From CAVRQM01 sp963732775 (GTDB lineage: Bacteria > Pseudomonadota > Alphaproteobacteria > Acetobacterales > Acetobacteraceae), in assembly GCA_963732775.1 (NCBI GenBank), contig CAVTAR010000003.1:496001-560000 (forward strand): DNA of 64,000 bases, written 5' to 3'. Each line of letters starts with the position of its first letter. Position 1 is the first letter of the stretch. The translations under genes were made by a program, and so were the position numbers. Below the pieces are notes generated by a model. It saw nothing but the letters and a program-made list of their open reading frames with translations, made no database searches and was not told the DNA's origin. Below are positions 10,890 through 21,071 of this stretch, piece by piece.

Positions 10890-11542
10890 GCGAGCAGGTG
10901 GCGCGCCACGTGCCGCTCCGCGAACCGGCCGAACCGGGCCATGCCCTCCACCATGAGCCAGTAGAGCAACGCGAGCGTCGCGATCGTCTCCAGTGCCGCG
11001 AAGGTCTCGGCAGCCATCGTCTGCACTTGGTACGTCAGTTCCGGCACGGCGATGATGGACAGGATCACCGTCTCCTTGCTCAGGATGATGAGCATGTTGA
11101 CCAGGGCCGGCAGGATCGCGACCAGCATTTCGGGCACCCGTATCCGCCACAGGATCGTGGCTGGGGGCATGCCGAGGCTTGCCGCAGCCTCGATCCGCCC
11201 CGGCAACACGCCCGCGAACCCCGCGCGAAAGATCTCGGCAAAGTAGGCGCTGCCGTAGATGCCGAGGGCGACGATGCCGCAGGTGATGGCAGGCAGGCGC
11301 AGGCCCAGCGACGGACCGCCATCGTAGAGCAGGAACAGCTGCACCAGGAACGGCGTGCCGCGAACCGCCTCCACATACGCCCTCAGCAATGCTCGCAGCG
11401 GCGAGAGCGGCAGCAGCCGCAGCAGCGCGATGCCGAAGCCGCCGAGCAGGCCGAGCGCCGCGCCGGAGAACCAGCACAGCAGCGTCACCGCAAACCCGCT
11501 CGCGATCAGCGGCGCGTAGCGCGGGAACAGGTCCCATTCCAT
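10886..11542 (-). CDS. amino-acid ABC transporter permease (HisM/GlnP family)
   Basis: A 218-residue inner-membrane permease of the HEQRo type with about five membrane segments. The conserved family stretch is present: YVEAVRGTPFLVQLFLLYDG and later the EAA loop (GRIEAAASLGMPPATILWRI). The ATG at 11542 overlaps the preceding permease stop by one base (TGATG). It forms the heterodimeric channel with its neighbour. Confidence 0.94.
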
Positions 11543-12186
11543 CAAGCGGGCGCCAGCCGCCGCTCCGCCCATTGCCCGAGGCTCGCGAGCGAGAGCGTCA
11601 TGACCAGGTAGATCGCCGCCGCCGTGAGATACATCTCGAGCGGCCGGTACGTCGTCGCCGCCCAGCTATGGCTCGCCCGCGTCAGTTCGGTGACGCCGAC
11701 GACGGTGATGAGCGAGGACGCCTTCAGCAGCAGGATCAGTTCGCTCACCAGCGCCGGCACCGACAGCAGCAGCGCCTGGGGCAGCAGCACCCGCGACCAG
11801 ATCTTGAACCGCGAGAAGCCGAGCGTGGATGCCGCCTCGCCCTGGCCCGGCGGAATGGCGTTCAGCGCGCCGCGGAAAATCTCCGACACGTAGGCAGCCG
11901 AGGCAAGGCCGAGCGCCGAGACCGCCGCCACCAGCGGCGGCACGTTCAGCCCCACGCGCGGCAGCACGTCATAGATCAGCAGCAGCTGCACCAGCAGCGG
12001 CACGCCCCGGAAGAAGCTCACGTAAACTGCGCCCGCGCGATCGAACACGCCGCCGGCTCGCCGCGCGACACAGATGAGCGCCCCCAGCACCTGGCCGAGC
12101 GCGATGCCGAGCAGCGAGACCCACAGCGTGGTGACGGCCGCGTGCAGCAGGTACGGCAGCGCGTGCAGGACCGGGGCGAGCTTCAT
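11542..12186 (-). CDS. amino-acid ABC transporter permease (HisQ/GlnP family)
   Basis: A 214-residue permease with about five membrane segments. It contains YVSFFRGVPLLVQLLLIYDV, the EAA loop GQGEAASTLGFSRFKIWSRV and KASSLITVVGVTELTRAS. It is the first permease gene after the binding protein, separated from it by the long inverted repeat at 12207-12286, and runs into the second permease without a gap. Confidence 0.94.
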   Translation of the reverse strand: MKLAPVLHALPYLLHAAVTTLWVSLLGIALGQVLGALICVARRAGGVFDRAGAVYVSFFRGVPLLVQLLLIYDVLPRVGLNVPPLVAAVSALGLASAAYVSEIFRGALNAIPPGQGEAASTLGFSRFKIWSRVLLPQALLLSVPALVSELILLLKASSLITVVGVTELTRASHSWAATTYRPLEMYLTAAAIYLVMTLSLASLGQWAERRLAPA

Positions 12187-12206
12187 CGGCGGCGCGGTGC
12201 GTTTGG

Positions 12207-12286
12207 CCCCTCACCCCGGCCCTCTCCCGGAGGGAGAGGGAGCAGACCTTCTCCCTCTCCCCTGGGGAGAGGGCCGGGGTGAGGGG
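12207..12286. repeat. 80-bp GC-rich inverted repeat between binding-protein and permease genes (copy 1)
   Basis: Outer arms of 22 bp (12207-12228 and 12265-12286) are perfect inverted repeats beginning CCCCTCACCCCGGCCCTC. The interior also contains GGGAGAGGG and CTCCCTCTCCC tracts that can pair alternatively. It lies between the amino-acid binding-protein gene (ends 12309) and the first permease gene (starts 12186), both leftward. A related copy is at 32425-32512 in the same position of another ABC operon. CCCTCACCCC...CCCTCTCCC palindromes are widespread dispersed elements in high-GC proteobacteria (from memory). Confidence 0.9.
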
Positions 12287-12308
12287 CTCGCCACACCATG
12301 CGTCGATG

Positions 12309-13133
12309 TCAAACGCCCGGCATCGGCACCGCTTTCGGCAGCGCCATCGCCTGCCCGAACCACTTCTTCTGGATCGCGGCCAGCCGCCCGTCATCCTGCA
12401 TCTTCACCAGCACGGCGCTGATCGCGTCGGTCAGCGAGCGGTCGGCGAGCCGGCCGACCCAGGAGAAATACGCTGGCTTGCCGAACGGCGGCAGCACCAC
12501 CTTGAAGTTCTCCGGCCGCTGCGTCGCGGCATAGGCGAGGTTCGGCAGCGAGCCCACCGAGGCGTCGAGCCGACCGGCGGCGAGGTCGGCGAACGACTGG
12601 TTGTTGTCGACGTATTCGCGCACCGTGATCGGCTGTGGCAGACCCTTCGCGAACGCCTGCAGCTGCGCCACCTGCGCCGTGCCCTTCTGGCCGCCGATGG
12701 TCTTGCCGGAGATGTCCTCGGGCTTGGCGATGCTGCTGTCGTCGGCGCGCTTCATCAGCGCCACGGTGGCGTCGGCGATCGGCACGGTGAAGCTGTACCG
12801 CTTCATGCGCTCGGCGGTGATCGTCACCGGCGCGATGACGAAGTCGAACTTGCTTGCCTCCAGCCCCGGCAGCACGCTGGTCCAGGGCAGGTCGAGGTAT
12901 TTCACCTTCACGCCGAGGTCGGCGCCGACCGCGTCGATCAGGTCGCGGTCCATGCCGGTGTAGACGTTGTCGACCAGAAAATCGAACGGCGGAAACTCCA
13001 TTTCCGTCGCGCAGACCAGTTCGCCGCGCGCCTTGACATCGCCGAGGGTGTCGGCCCGCGCCGGACGCGATGCCGCCCATGCCATGCTCGCGAGACCCGC
13101 GCCGATCGCGCCGCGTCGTGAAACCTCGACCAT
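12309..13133 (-). CDS. amino-acid-binding periplasmic protein (SBP family 3)
   Basis: A 274-residue binding protein. The start at 13133 has AGGGGG about 6 nt upstream; an in-frame ATG further up (13190) lacks this. The N-terminus MVEVSRRGAIGAGLASMAWA looks like a Tat or Sec signal ending ARA. The mature part has LVCATEMEFPPFDFLVDN and YLDLPWTSVLPGLEASKFDF, typical of family 3 lobes, and ends with AIQKKWFGQ. It is the first gene of the amino-acid ABC operon and captures the ligand for the permeases. Confidence 0.93.
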   Translation of the reverse strand: MVEVSRRGAIGAGLASMAWAASRPARADTLGDVKARGELVCATEMEFPPFDFLVDNVYTGMDRDLIDAVGADLGVKVKYLDLPWTSVLPGLEASKFDFVIAPVTITAERMKRYSFTVPIADATVALMKRADDSSIAKPEDISGKTIGGQKGTAQVAQLQAFAKGLPQPITVREYVDNNQSFADLAAGRLDASVGSLPNLAYAATQRPENFKVVLPPFGKPAYFSWVGRLADRSLTDAISAVLVKMQDDGRLAAIQKKWFGQAMALPKAVPMPGV

Positions 13134-13199
13134 GCCAACCCCCTGCCCCGAATTGGCACCACTCTGCCGCGAGTGGATACGCCCCGGCAAGGTTTCCGC

Positions 13200-14566
13200 T
13201 CAGCCGCCCACGGGTCCCGGCACCCCCGCCTCGGCCAGCGCCGCCGCCTGCCGCGCGCCCACCACGGCCGCGTCGAAGTCGCCGACCAGCGACTGGAACA
13301 GCCGCGACCAGTTCAGCTCCGCCCCCAGCCGCAGGAACACGCTGCCCAGCCCGATGGCGCTGCGGTCCATCAGCACGAACTCGCGCGGCGGCCGCACCCC
13401 GCCCACCCGCTGCAACCCGGCATGGACCCGCTCGGCGACCGCCCGGCCGTATTGCGGGTCGTTGGTCTCCTGGATTTGCCGCACCCGATCCTGGAGCAAG
13501 CGGCTCGTAGAGGAACCGCGCCCACTCGTTCAGCACCGCCATCTTCTCGCGCGAGATGTCGGTGAAGCCCCAGCTCGTGTAGGCGTGCATGGCCAGGTCG
13601 TCGTCGCTGTCGCGCACGGCGTGGAACAGGTCGATCACGCCCTGCACGAAAGCGCGTCGGGAACACCCGGATCACGCCGAAGTCGAACAGGTTCACGCTG
13701 CCGTCCGGGCGCACCTGATAGTTGCCGAGATGCGGGTCGCCGTGGATCACGCCGTAGCGGTACAGCGGCACGTACCAGGCGCGGAACAGCGCCTCGGCGA
13801 TGGCGTTGCGCTCCTCCTGCGACGGGTCCTCGGCCAGCCGCGCCATGATCGCGCGGCCCTCCAGCCAGTTCATCGTCAGCAGCCGCCGCGTGCCGTAGCC
13901 GGGCACCGGGACCGGCACGTGCACCGTCTTCTCGTCGCGCAGCATGATGCCGTAGAGGCGCATGTTCGCCGCCTCGCGGGTGTAGTCGAGCTCCTCGCGC
14001 AGCCGCTCGGCGAGTTCGTCGTAGATGTCCTCCTGCTGGATCGTGTTGTCCATGCGCCGATACAGCGCGAGCCCCAGGCGCAACTGCCGCAGGTCGGCGT
14101 CCACCACGCTCGCCATGTCCGGGTATTGCAGCTTGCACGCGACCGGCGTGCCGTCCGGCAGCATCGCGCGATGCACCTGGCCGAGACTGGCCGCTGCGCC
14201 CGCCTCCTGGCTGAAGCTCGCGAACTTGCTCTGCCAGTCCACGCCCAGTTCGCTCGCCATGCGCCGGCGCACGAACGCCCAGCCCATCGCCGGCGCGTTG
14301 GCCTGCAACTGCGCCAGTTCCTCGGCATACTCCGCCGGCAGCGCGTCCGGCACCGTGGACAGGAACTGCGCCACCTTCATCAGCGGCCCCTTCAGGCCGC
14401 CCAGGATCGCCTTCAGGTCCTCCGCATGCGCGGCGCGGTCGGTCTTGATGCCGAACGCCCGGTTGCCGACCATGCGCGCGGCGATGCCGCCGACGGCACC
14501 CGACGTGCGGGCGAACCGGCGGACTTCGCCCAGGAAGTTGGGCGAGTCCTCGCGGCTGCCGCTCAT
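13200..14566 (-). CDS. ABC1/UbiB-family atypical kinase, two frame breaks
   Basis: 454 residues when single extra bases near 13650 and 13498 are removed. It is a protein-kinase-like ABC1 (UbiB/AarF/COQ8) family member, probably an ATPase linked to ubiquinone metabolism or lipid handling. The family KxGQ-like motif is KVAQFLSTVPDALPAEY. An AAASLGQVHRA nucleotide loop, VACKLQYPD with the catalytic Lys, YRYGVIHGDPHLGNYQVRPD as the catalytic loop and NLFDFGVIRVFP as the metal-binding DFG equivalent follow. ATG 14566 overlaps the pepF-like stop (ATGA). The breaks are RFxRAGRD for RFVQGVIDLF and EPLAPGSG for EPLLQDRVRQ. Confidence 0.87.
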
Positions 14567-16378
14567 GCCGACACGGCCTCGAGCTCGTCGATAAAGCCGG
14601 AAATCACGTCGAGCCCGCGGCGCCAGAACGCGGGGTCGGCGGCGTCGAGCCCGAACGGTGCGAGCAGCTCGCGATGCCGCTTGGTGCCGCCGGCGCGCAG
14701 CATGTCGAGGTATTTGCGCCTGGAAGCCGGGATGACCGGACTGGAACACGCGCATACAGCGCGTTCACCAGGCAGTCCCCGAACGCGTAGGCGTAGACGT
14801 AGAACGGCGAATGCACGAAATGCGGCACGTACGACCAGAACACCTTGTACTCGGGCTGGAACTCGAACGCCGGCCCCAGGCTGTCCCGCTGGATCTGCAT
14901 CCAGATCTCGCCGATGCGGCTGTCCACCAGCTCGCCGCCGCAGCGCTCGTCGTGCAGCCTCTGCTCGAACTGGTAGAAGGCGATCTGCCGCACCACCGTG
15001 TTCAGCATGTCCTCGACCTTGCCGGCCAGCATGATGCGCCGCCGCGCCGGGTCGGCCTCGGCGTCCAGCAGCGCGCGGAATGTCAGCATCTCGCCAAACA
15101 CGCTCGCCGTCTCGGCCAGCGTCAGCGGCGTGCCGGCCATGAGGTAGCCCTGGTCGCCCGCCAGCACCTGATGCACGCCGTGGCCGAGTTCGTGCGCCAG
15201 CGTCATCACGTCGCGGGTGCGGCCGTGGTAGTTCAGCAGCAGGTACGGATGCGCCGATGGCACCGTCGGATGCGCGAACGCGCCGCCGCTCTTGCCGGGG
15301 CGCAGTTCCGCGTCGATCCACGGCCGCTCGAAGAACCTGCCGCCCACCTCGGCGAGTTCCGGCGAGAACGCCCGATAGGAGGTCGAGCACGCGCTCGCGT
15401 GCCTCCTGGAAGTCGACGTGCCGGTCGTCGTCGCCGGGCAGCGGCGCGTTGCGGTCCCAGTGCTGCAGCTTGTCGAGCCCGAGCCAGCCGGCCTTCATCG
15501 TGTAGTAGCGATGCGATAGCCGCGGGTAGTCGGCGGTGACGGCCGCCACCAGCGCGTCCACCACCTCGTCCTCGACCATGTTGGCGCGGTTGCGGTAGCT
15601 GCCCGGGCGCGCGTAGTGCCGCCAGGTGTCGGCGATCTCCTTGTCCTTGGCGAGCGTGTTGGTGATCAGCGCGAACAGCCGGACGTTGCCCTCGAACGTG
15701 GCAGCGATCGCGTGCGCCACGTCCTCGCGCACCGAGCGGTCCGGGTCGGAAAGCTTGTTCAGCGCGGCGCTCACGGTGAGGTCCTCGCCGCGCATCGGCA
15801 CGCGCAGTGCCGCGATCGTCTCGTCGAACAGGCGCGACCACGCCGAGCGGCCGGTCACTTCCTTCTCGTGCAGCAGCCGCTCCAGGTCGTCGGCGAGCTG
15901 GTGCGGGCGGAACACCCGCAGGTCGTCGAGCCACGGCTTCCACCGCGCCAGCGCCGGGTCGGCGAGCCTCTGTGCGAGGGTGGCGTCGTCGATGCGGTTC
16001 AGCTCCAGCGTGAAGAAGATCAGGTGGCTGCTGATCGCGGTCACGCGCTCGTTCATCGACTGGTAGAACTGGCCGATCGTCGGCATCGGTGCTGTCGCCG
16101 CTGAACAGCAACTGCGCGTACGACATGACGCGGCCGAGCACCTCCTCGATCCGCTCGTAGTCGCCGATCGCCCGCGCCAGCGCCGGTGCCGCGAGCCCGG
16201 CCAGGGTGCCGGCGCGGTCTGCGGCGAACGCCTTGGCGTCGGCCTCGGCGCCGGCCAGGGCTGCGGCGAGTTCGGCGCTGTCCGGGCCGGGGAACAGGTC
16301 GCGCAGATCCCACCGAGGCAGCGCGGGCTCGTTCGCGCCAGGGCTGCGGGCGGCGGCACTGCTGGTTCCGTCGGGCAT
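14563..16378 (-). CDS. pepF: M3-family oligoendopeptidase F, four frame breaks
   Basis: 603 residues after removing one base each near 16081, 15380, 14750 and 14716, a normal length for PepF. It is a cytosolic zinc metallopeptidase cleaving short peptides. The N-terminal start MPDGTSSAAARSPGANEPAL is followed by PRWDLRDLFPGPDSAELAAA. The catalytic motif is MTLAHELGHGVHQVLAG, with the third ligand Glu in the following TLAETASVFGEML. The end is FWRRGLDVISGFIDELEA. It is the first gene of a leftward pair with the ABC1 kinase and divergent from the acyl-CoA synthetase. Confidence 0.88.
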
Positions 16379-16445
16379 GTCGGTCCTATCCTCGGGATAC
16401 TGCGGATGTAATGTGGCCGAAGCAGACGTCAAAGGGCGCAAGGAC

Positions 16446-18161
16446 GTGAACCGGGAGCCGACACAGTATCCCCACTGGCCCAACCTCGCGGCCATGATGT
16501 TCTCGTGCGCCCGTCAATGGGGGGCGCGGCCGATGCTCCGCTTCCATCGCGATGGCGCCTGGCACACCCTGACGTGGGAGGCTTTCGCGCGGCAGGCCGC
16601 CGCGGTGGCGCGCGCGCTGCGCGAGGCCGGCATCGCTCCGGGCCAGCGCGTGGTGATCGCCAGCGAGAACCGTCCGGAGTTCCCGATCGCCGAGACCGCG
16701 CTGCTCGCGCTGCGTGCCGTGGTGGTCCCGGCGTACGTCACCAACACGGTGGCCGACCACGCGCACGTCCTGGCCGATGCCGGGGCACGGGTGGCGATCG
16801 CGTCCAACGCGACGCTCGCCGCCCGGCTGCGACAGGCGGGGCCGCTCGACCTGCTGGTGCGCCTCGATGACCAGCGCACCGCGAAGGGCGAGGTCGCCTG
16901 GTCGAGCCTGCTCGCGAGCGAGGCCGACGCGGCGGACGACGTCGCAGCGCTGGCCGAGGCCATCCCACCCTCGGTGCTGGCCTGCCTGATCTACACCTCG
17001 GGCACTGGCGGCGCGCCAAAGGGAGTGATGCTGCCGCATCGCGCCATCCTGGCCAACTGCCGCAGCGCCTTCGAGCTGGTGCGACCGCTGCGCCTGCACG
17101 ACGAGCTGTATCTCTCGTTCCTGCCACTGTCGCACAGTTACGAGCACACGGTCGGCCAGTACTTCCTGCTCTCCATCGGCTGCGAGGTCGCCTACGCCCG
17201 TGGGGTCGAGCACCTGGCCGCCGACATGCTGGCGGTGCGTCCCACCATCATGACGATGGTGCCGCGCGTGCTGGAGGTGATCCGGGCGCGCATCCTGGGC
17301 CAGGTCGCGCGCGAGCCGGCATGGCGGCAGGCGATATTCCGGCGCGCCATCGGCCTCGGCATCCGGCGCAGCGAGGGCGAGCGCCTGGGCCCGATCGACC
17401 GGCTCGCCGACGCGGCGCTGGAGCGGCTGGTCCGCCGCCGGGTGCGCCAGAGGTTCGGTGGGCGGTTCCGGGCGGCGATGTCGGGCGGCGCCCGGCTCGA
17501 CCCGGAGGTGGGGCGGTTCTTCCGGGCGCTCGGCATCGCGCTGATGCAGGGCTACGGGCAGACCGAGGCCGGCCCGGTGATCTCGGCCAACGTCGCGGAC
17601 GCGCACCGCATCGACACGGTCGGCAAGCCGCTGCCTGGCGTGAACCTCCGCCTCGCCCCCGACGGCGAGATCCTGGTGCGCGGCGACCTGGTGATGGACG
17701 GCTACTGGGGGCGCCCGGACGACACCGCGGCGGTGCTGCACGACGGCTGGCTGCACACCGGCGACGTGGGGGTGCTGGAGCCAGGCGGCGAGTTGCGCAT
17801 CACCGACCGCAAGCGCGACCTGATCGTGCTCTCCGGCGGCGAGAACGTCGCCCCGGCGCGGGTCGAGGCGGTGCTCGCGGGCGAGCCGGCGATCGCCCAG
17901 GCGGTGGTGTTCGGCGACGGGCGCCCGAACCTCGGCGCGCTGGTCGTGGCGGCCGAAGGCTTCGACGCAATAGCCGTGGCGAACGCCGTGGCCGACGTGA
18001 ACAGGCGCCTCGCCGTGACCGAGCGCATCCGCCACCACGCGCTGGTTCCGGCCTTCACCCTCGACAACGGCCTGCTCACGGCGACCTTCAAGGTCCGCCG
18101 CCACCTCGTGCTGCGCTGCCACGCCGCGACGGTCCAGGGCTTCGCCACCGCCTCGCGCTGA
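16446..18161 (+). CDS. long-chain acyl-CoA synthetase (AMP-binding)
   Basis: About 571 residues; activates fatty acids to acyl-CoA through an acyl-adenylate. The adenylation motifs are clear: LIYTSGTGGAPKGVMLPHRA, YGQTEAGPVIS, DGWLHTGDVG and ITDRKRDLIVLSGGENVAPA. The SYEHTVGQYFLLSIGCEVAY stretch places it with the FadD15/bubblegum-type synthetases. GTG 16446 (NREPTQYPHWPNLA) preceded by AAGG is chosen; GTG 16413 and ATG 16494 are alternatives. It is divergent from pepF with about 67 bp between, and convergent with the FecR-domain gene. Confidence 0.92.
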   Translation: MNREPTQYPHWPNLAAMMFSCARQWGARPMLRFHRDGAWHTLTWEAFARQAAAVARALREAGIAPGQRVVIASENRPEFPIAETALLALRAVVVPAYVTNTVADHAHVLADAGARVAIASNATLAARLRQAGPLDLLVRLDDQRTAKGEVAWSSLLASEADAADDVAALAEAIPPSVLACLIYTSGTGGAPKGVMLPHRAILANCRSAFELVRPLRLHDELYLSFLPLSHSYEHTVGQYFLLSIGCEVAYARGVEHLAADMLAVRPTIMTMVPRVLEVIRARILGQVAREPAWRQAIFRRAIGLGIRRSEGERLGPIDRLADAALERLVRRRVRQRFGGRFRAAMSGGARLDPEVGRFFRALGIALMQGYGQTEAGPVISANVADAHRIDTVGKPLPGVNLRLAPDGEILVRGDLVMDGYWGRPDDTAAVLHDGWLHTGDVGVLEPGGELRITDRKRDLIVLSGGENVAPARVEAVLAGEPAIAQAVVFGDGRPNLGALVVAAEGFDAIAVANAVADVNRRLAVTERIRHHALVPAFTLDNGLLTATFKVRRHLVLRCHAATVQGFATASR

Positions 18162-18251
18162 CAGTCCGTAAGCCAGGAGCCATCCCGGCGCGACCCCGGA
18201 GGATCGCGCCGGTGCTGGCATCAGCAGGCCGGATGGCCTGGCGGGCAGACC

Positions 18252-20807
18252 CTATGCGGTGGCAGAGGCGCCGGCCGAGGCGGCGGCGGCGGCGGCGGAC
18301 GGGGCGGCGGTGGTGGCGGCGCCGGCCGCGGAGGCGGCGGGGGCGCCGGCCGAGGCGGCGGCGGCGGCGCCGGACGGGGCGGCGGTGGTGGCGGCGCCGG
18401 CCGCGGAGGCGGCGGCGGGCGCCGGCCGCGGAGGCGGCGGGGGCGCCGGCCGCGGAGCTGGGGCGGGCGCCGGAGGCGGCGCTTGCGGCGGCGCCGGGCG
18501 TGCCGCGGGCGGTGGGATAGGTCGGGCGGCGGGTGGTGGCGCTGCCGGCCGCGCCGCCGGTGGCGGCGTCTGGGGCAATGGACGCGCGGCCGGCGGCGGC
18601 GGCGCGGGACGCGGCGACGGGGCAGCCGGCGCGGGACGCGGCGACGGTGCCGGCACGGGCCGCGTCGGCACCGGGGCCGGCCGGGCCTGGGGAGCCGGGG
18701 CCGTGGACGCGGGCGGCGGCGCGGGCCGCGTCTGCGTCGGAGCTGGCCGAGCTGCCGGAGCGCCGGGCGGCTGCCCAGGTGGCCGCGGCGCTGGTGCAGT
18801 CCCGGGCGTTGCACCGGGTGCCGTGGGCGGGCGCGGCGTGATCGCTGGCCCGGGCGCCACGCCGGGCTGGGTGCCGGGTCGGGTGCCGCCCCCCCCCGGC
18901 GCATTCAGGGGTGGCAGACCCGGACGAGCGGGAGCGCCCGCGCCGGCCGGCGCCGCACTGCCCGGGACGCGAGGTGCGGGCTGGCCCGGACCCGGTGCCG
19001 GTGCCGGTGCCGGCGACGGTCGGGGGCCGGGTGGCTGGACGCCGGGGGCAGCACCCGGACGTGGCGCGGCGGCACCCGGCGCGCCGGCGTGCGGCACCAA
19101 GGCCGGCCGCGCCGGACCCGCCGGAGTGCCCGGAGTGCCCGGAGCGCCGGGCGCGGGCTGGGCCGGCCGGTTCGGCGGGGCGCCCTGGCTCGCTCCGGTG
19201 GGTCGCAGCGCGGGACCCGGCGCGGTGCGCGCGGGCGTGGCTGGCACGACGCGGGCTGCCGCCGGGTTCACCCGTTGCAGCACCGCGCGCGTGGCACCGG
19301 CGGTCTGTCGGGTCGGCACCACCGGGGCGGCCGCGAGCGGCCGGGCCTGTGCCAGCTGCTGGGCCGAGACGGGAACGGTATGCGCCCGGATCGGCTGGGA
19401 CTGCACCATCGCCTGCGCCGGCGCGAAGGTGGCGCCGCGCTGGTTGGCGAGACCCTTGCCCGCGTTGCCATAGTAGTTGTTGACGACGGTGTTGTTGACC
19501 GTCCGGTTGTTGTAGATCCGGCTGTAGTTGTTGTTGATGTTGGTGATGGTGGCGCGCGGCACGTTGTAGCGGTTGATCCCGCCCAGATAGCGCTGGCTCA
19601 CGTAGTAAGGGGGGATGTACGGCTCGCGGTAGCCGAGCGGCACCCAGCCCACGTTGCCGCGGAACCCGCCCGCGAGCGCGAGGCCGGCCACCACGCCCAC
19701 CGCCGCCGCCGCGCCGAGGCCGACGAAGCTGACCAGCGCGGGCGAGTAGACCGGCTGCGCATAGGCATTCGGGTCGTAGCCGTAGTCGGAGCCGGAGGCG
19801 AGCGGCGTCCAGCCCCAGCGATCCTGCACCTGCACCCACCGCCCATAGTGGAACGGCGCGAACCCCCAGGACGCGTCGTCGACCCACGTCCAGCCCCAGG
19901 GGGCGACGTAGGCCCAGTGGCCGTCGCGGTATGGCACCCAGTCGCGCTGCACCGGCGGATACCAGACATGGCCATAGTCGGGCGCGTCCGCCCACTGGCC
20001 CTGGGTCTGCAGCACCGCCGCGCCGGTCATCTGCTGCACCACCGGCGGCGGCGTGTAGCTGACGGTGGCCGTGGCGCTGGCGCTGGCCGTCACCGGCGCG
20101 GGCTGCCCGCCGGGGCAATCCTGGGCCGGCTGCGCGGCGAGGAAGGCGCTGTCGGTCTCGGCGCCGACGCTGCCCTGGAAGCTGTCGGTGCCGGTGATGG
20201 TGGCGGTCTGGTGGGCGCTGACGGAAAGCGCGAGGTTCGGCCCGGTGATCTGTGCCGCACCGTCCACCACCGTCACCATGGTGGGGTTCTGCGTGTCGCC
20301 GGCGGCGACCGCGAGGCGGCCCGCGCCGCTGATGGCGACCGACCCGCGCGGGGTGGCGATGGTAAAGGTCTCGCCCTGCTGCAAGGCCGCGACACAGGCA
20401 TACACCTCGCCTTGCGGCAGGGTCGCGGCGAGCGTCTGGTCGTCGAGCGTGTCGACGTCGAACTCGGTCTGCTCGGCCAGCACGAGCCGGGTCGCGCCGA
20501 CCTCGAGCGTGGCCGCGGCCTGCGGCTCGGTCCAGAACGCATCGCCCGAGGTCACCGGGTAGTTCAGCGTAGCCGGGTCCCAGTGGTCTTCGCCCGCAGT
20601 GTGGAACGACACCGTGCCCGACAGGCTGGCCAGCCGGCCGACCCGCCCGGGCGGGTCGCCGCCGGCGACATCGGCACTCGCGCTGGCCGTGGCGGTCGCG
20701 GTGGCCTCGGCCTGCGCCTGGGCCATCGGCGCCATGGTCGGGCCGAACACGAGGCCGCCGATGGCGACCGCCGCCGACAAGCGGAAGAGAGCGTGCTGGG
20801 TCCGCAC
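18252..20807 (-). CDS. FecR-domain, DUF6600-like secreted protein with very long Pro/Ala-rich tail
   Basis: 851 residues from GTG 20807, preceded by GAGGTAGGACC. A signal peptide (to about residue 32, ending AQAQA) is followed by a FecR-like domain (about 55-215: GRVGRLASLSGTVSFHTAGE, then GETFTIATPRGSVAISGAGR). Next comes an aromatic YxxxxW-rich block (about 280-400: WYPPVQRDWVPYRDGHWAYV, PFHYGRWVQVQDRWGWTPLA), a hydrophobic Gly/Ala helix, an Asn-rich segment around NNNYSRIYNNRTVNNTVVNN, and about 330 residues of Pro/Ala-rich disorder. No sigma factor/FecA partners are nearby. An envelope or surface structural role is likely; function unknown. Confidence 0.88.
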   Translation of the reverse strand: MRTQHALFRLSAAVAIGGLVFGPTMAPMAQAQAEATATATASASADVAGGDPPGRVGRLASLSGTVSFHTAGEDHWDPATLNYPVTSGDAFWTEPQAAATLEVGATRLVLAEQTEFDVDTLDDQTLAATLPQGEVYACVAALQQGETFTIATPRGSVAISGAGRLAVAAGDTQNPTMVTVVDGAAQITGPNLALSVSAHQTATITGTDSFQGSVGAETDSAFLAAQPAQDCPGGQPAPVTASASATATVSYTPPPVVQQMTGAAVLQTQGQWADAPDYGHVWYPPVQRDWVPYRDGHWAYVAPWGWTWVDDASWGFAPFHYGRWVQVQDRWGWTPLASGSDYGYDPNAYAQPVYSPALVSFVGLGAAAAVGVVAGLALAGGFRGNVGWVPLGYREPYIPPYYVSQRYLGGINRYNVPRATITNINNNYSRIYNNRTVNNTVVNNYYGNAGKGLANQRGATFAPAQAMVQSQPIRAHTVPVSAQQLAQARPLAAAPVVPTRQTAGATRAVLQRVNPAAARVVPATPARTAPGPALRPTGASQGAPPNRPAQPAPGAPGTPGTPAGPARPALVPHAGAPGAAAPRPGAAPGVQPPGPRPSPAPAPAPGPGQPAPRVPGSAAPAGAGAPARPGLPPLNAPGGGGTRPGTQPGVAPGPAITPRPPTAPGATPGTAPAPRPPGQPPGAPAARPAPTQTRPAPPPASTAPAPQARPAPVPTRPVPAPSPRPAPAAPSPRPAPPPPAARPLPQTPPPAARPAAPPPAARPIPPPAARPAPPQAPPPAPAPAPRPAPPPPPRPAPAAASAAGAATTAAPSGAAAAASAGAPAASAAGAATTAAPSAAAAAASAGASATA
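18267..18418. repeat. 75-bp tandem repeat inside the FecR-protein gene, two copies
   Basis: Two near-identical 75-bp copies (from 18267 and from 18342) encode two 25-residue Ala-rich repeats containing AASAAGAATTAAPS at the extreme C-terminus of the FecR-domain protein. A whole number of codons is kept. Replication slippage is the likely origin. Confidence 0.8.
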
Positions 20808-21071
20808 TTGGTCCTACCTCGTGTCCTGGGCACGTCCGCCGGTCCGGCCGTGCCACTGTTGAAGGAATGCCCAAACACTCGGGCGCCGGTTGATGCCTCA
20901 GTCTTGTTGGGTCCAAAGATGGCGGATTGTGGACACGAACGGACCCCCGCCTGTCACGGGCGATGGAGACTTGTAACATTGGATAACAGCCTGGGTTCCG
21001 CGGCCGTCGTGCCGTGGTGTGGCCGCTTTTGCCTCCCATATCGGCGCCACACCCCAGACGGAGAAATCGCC

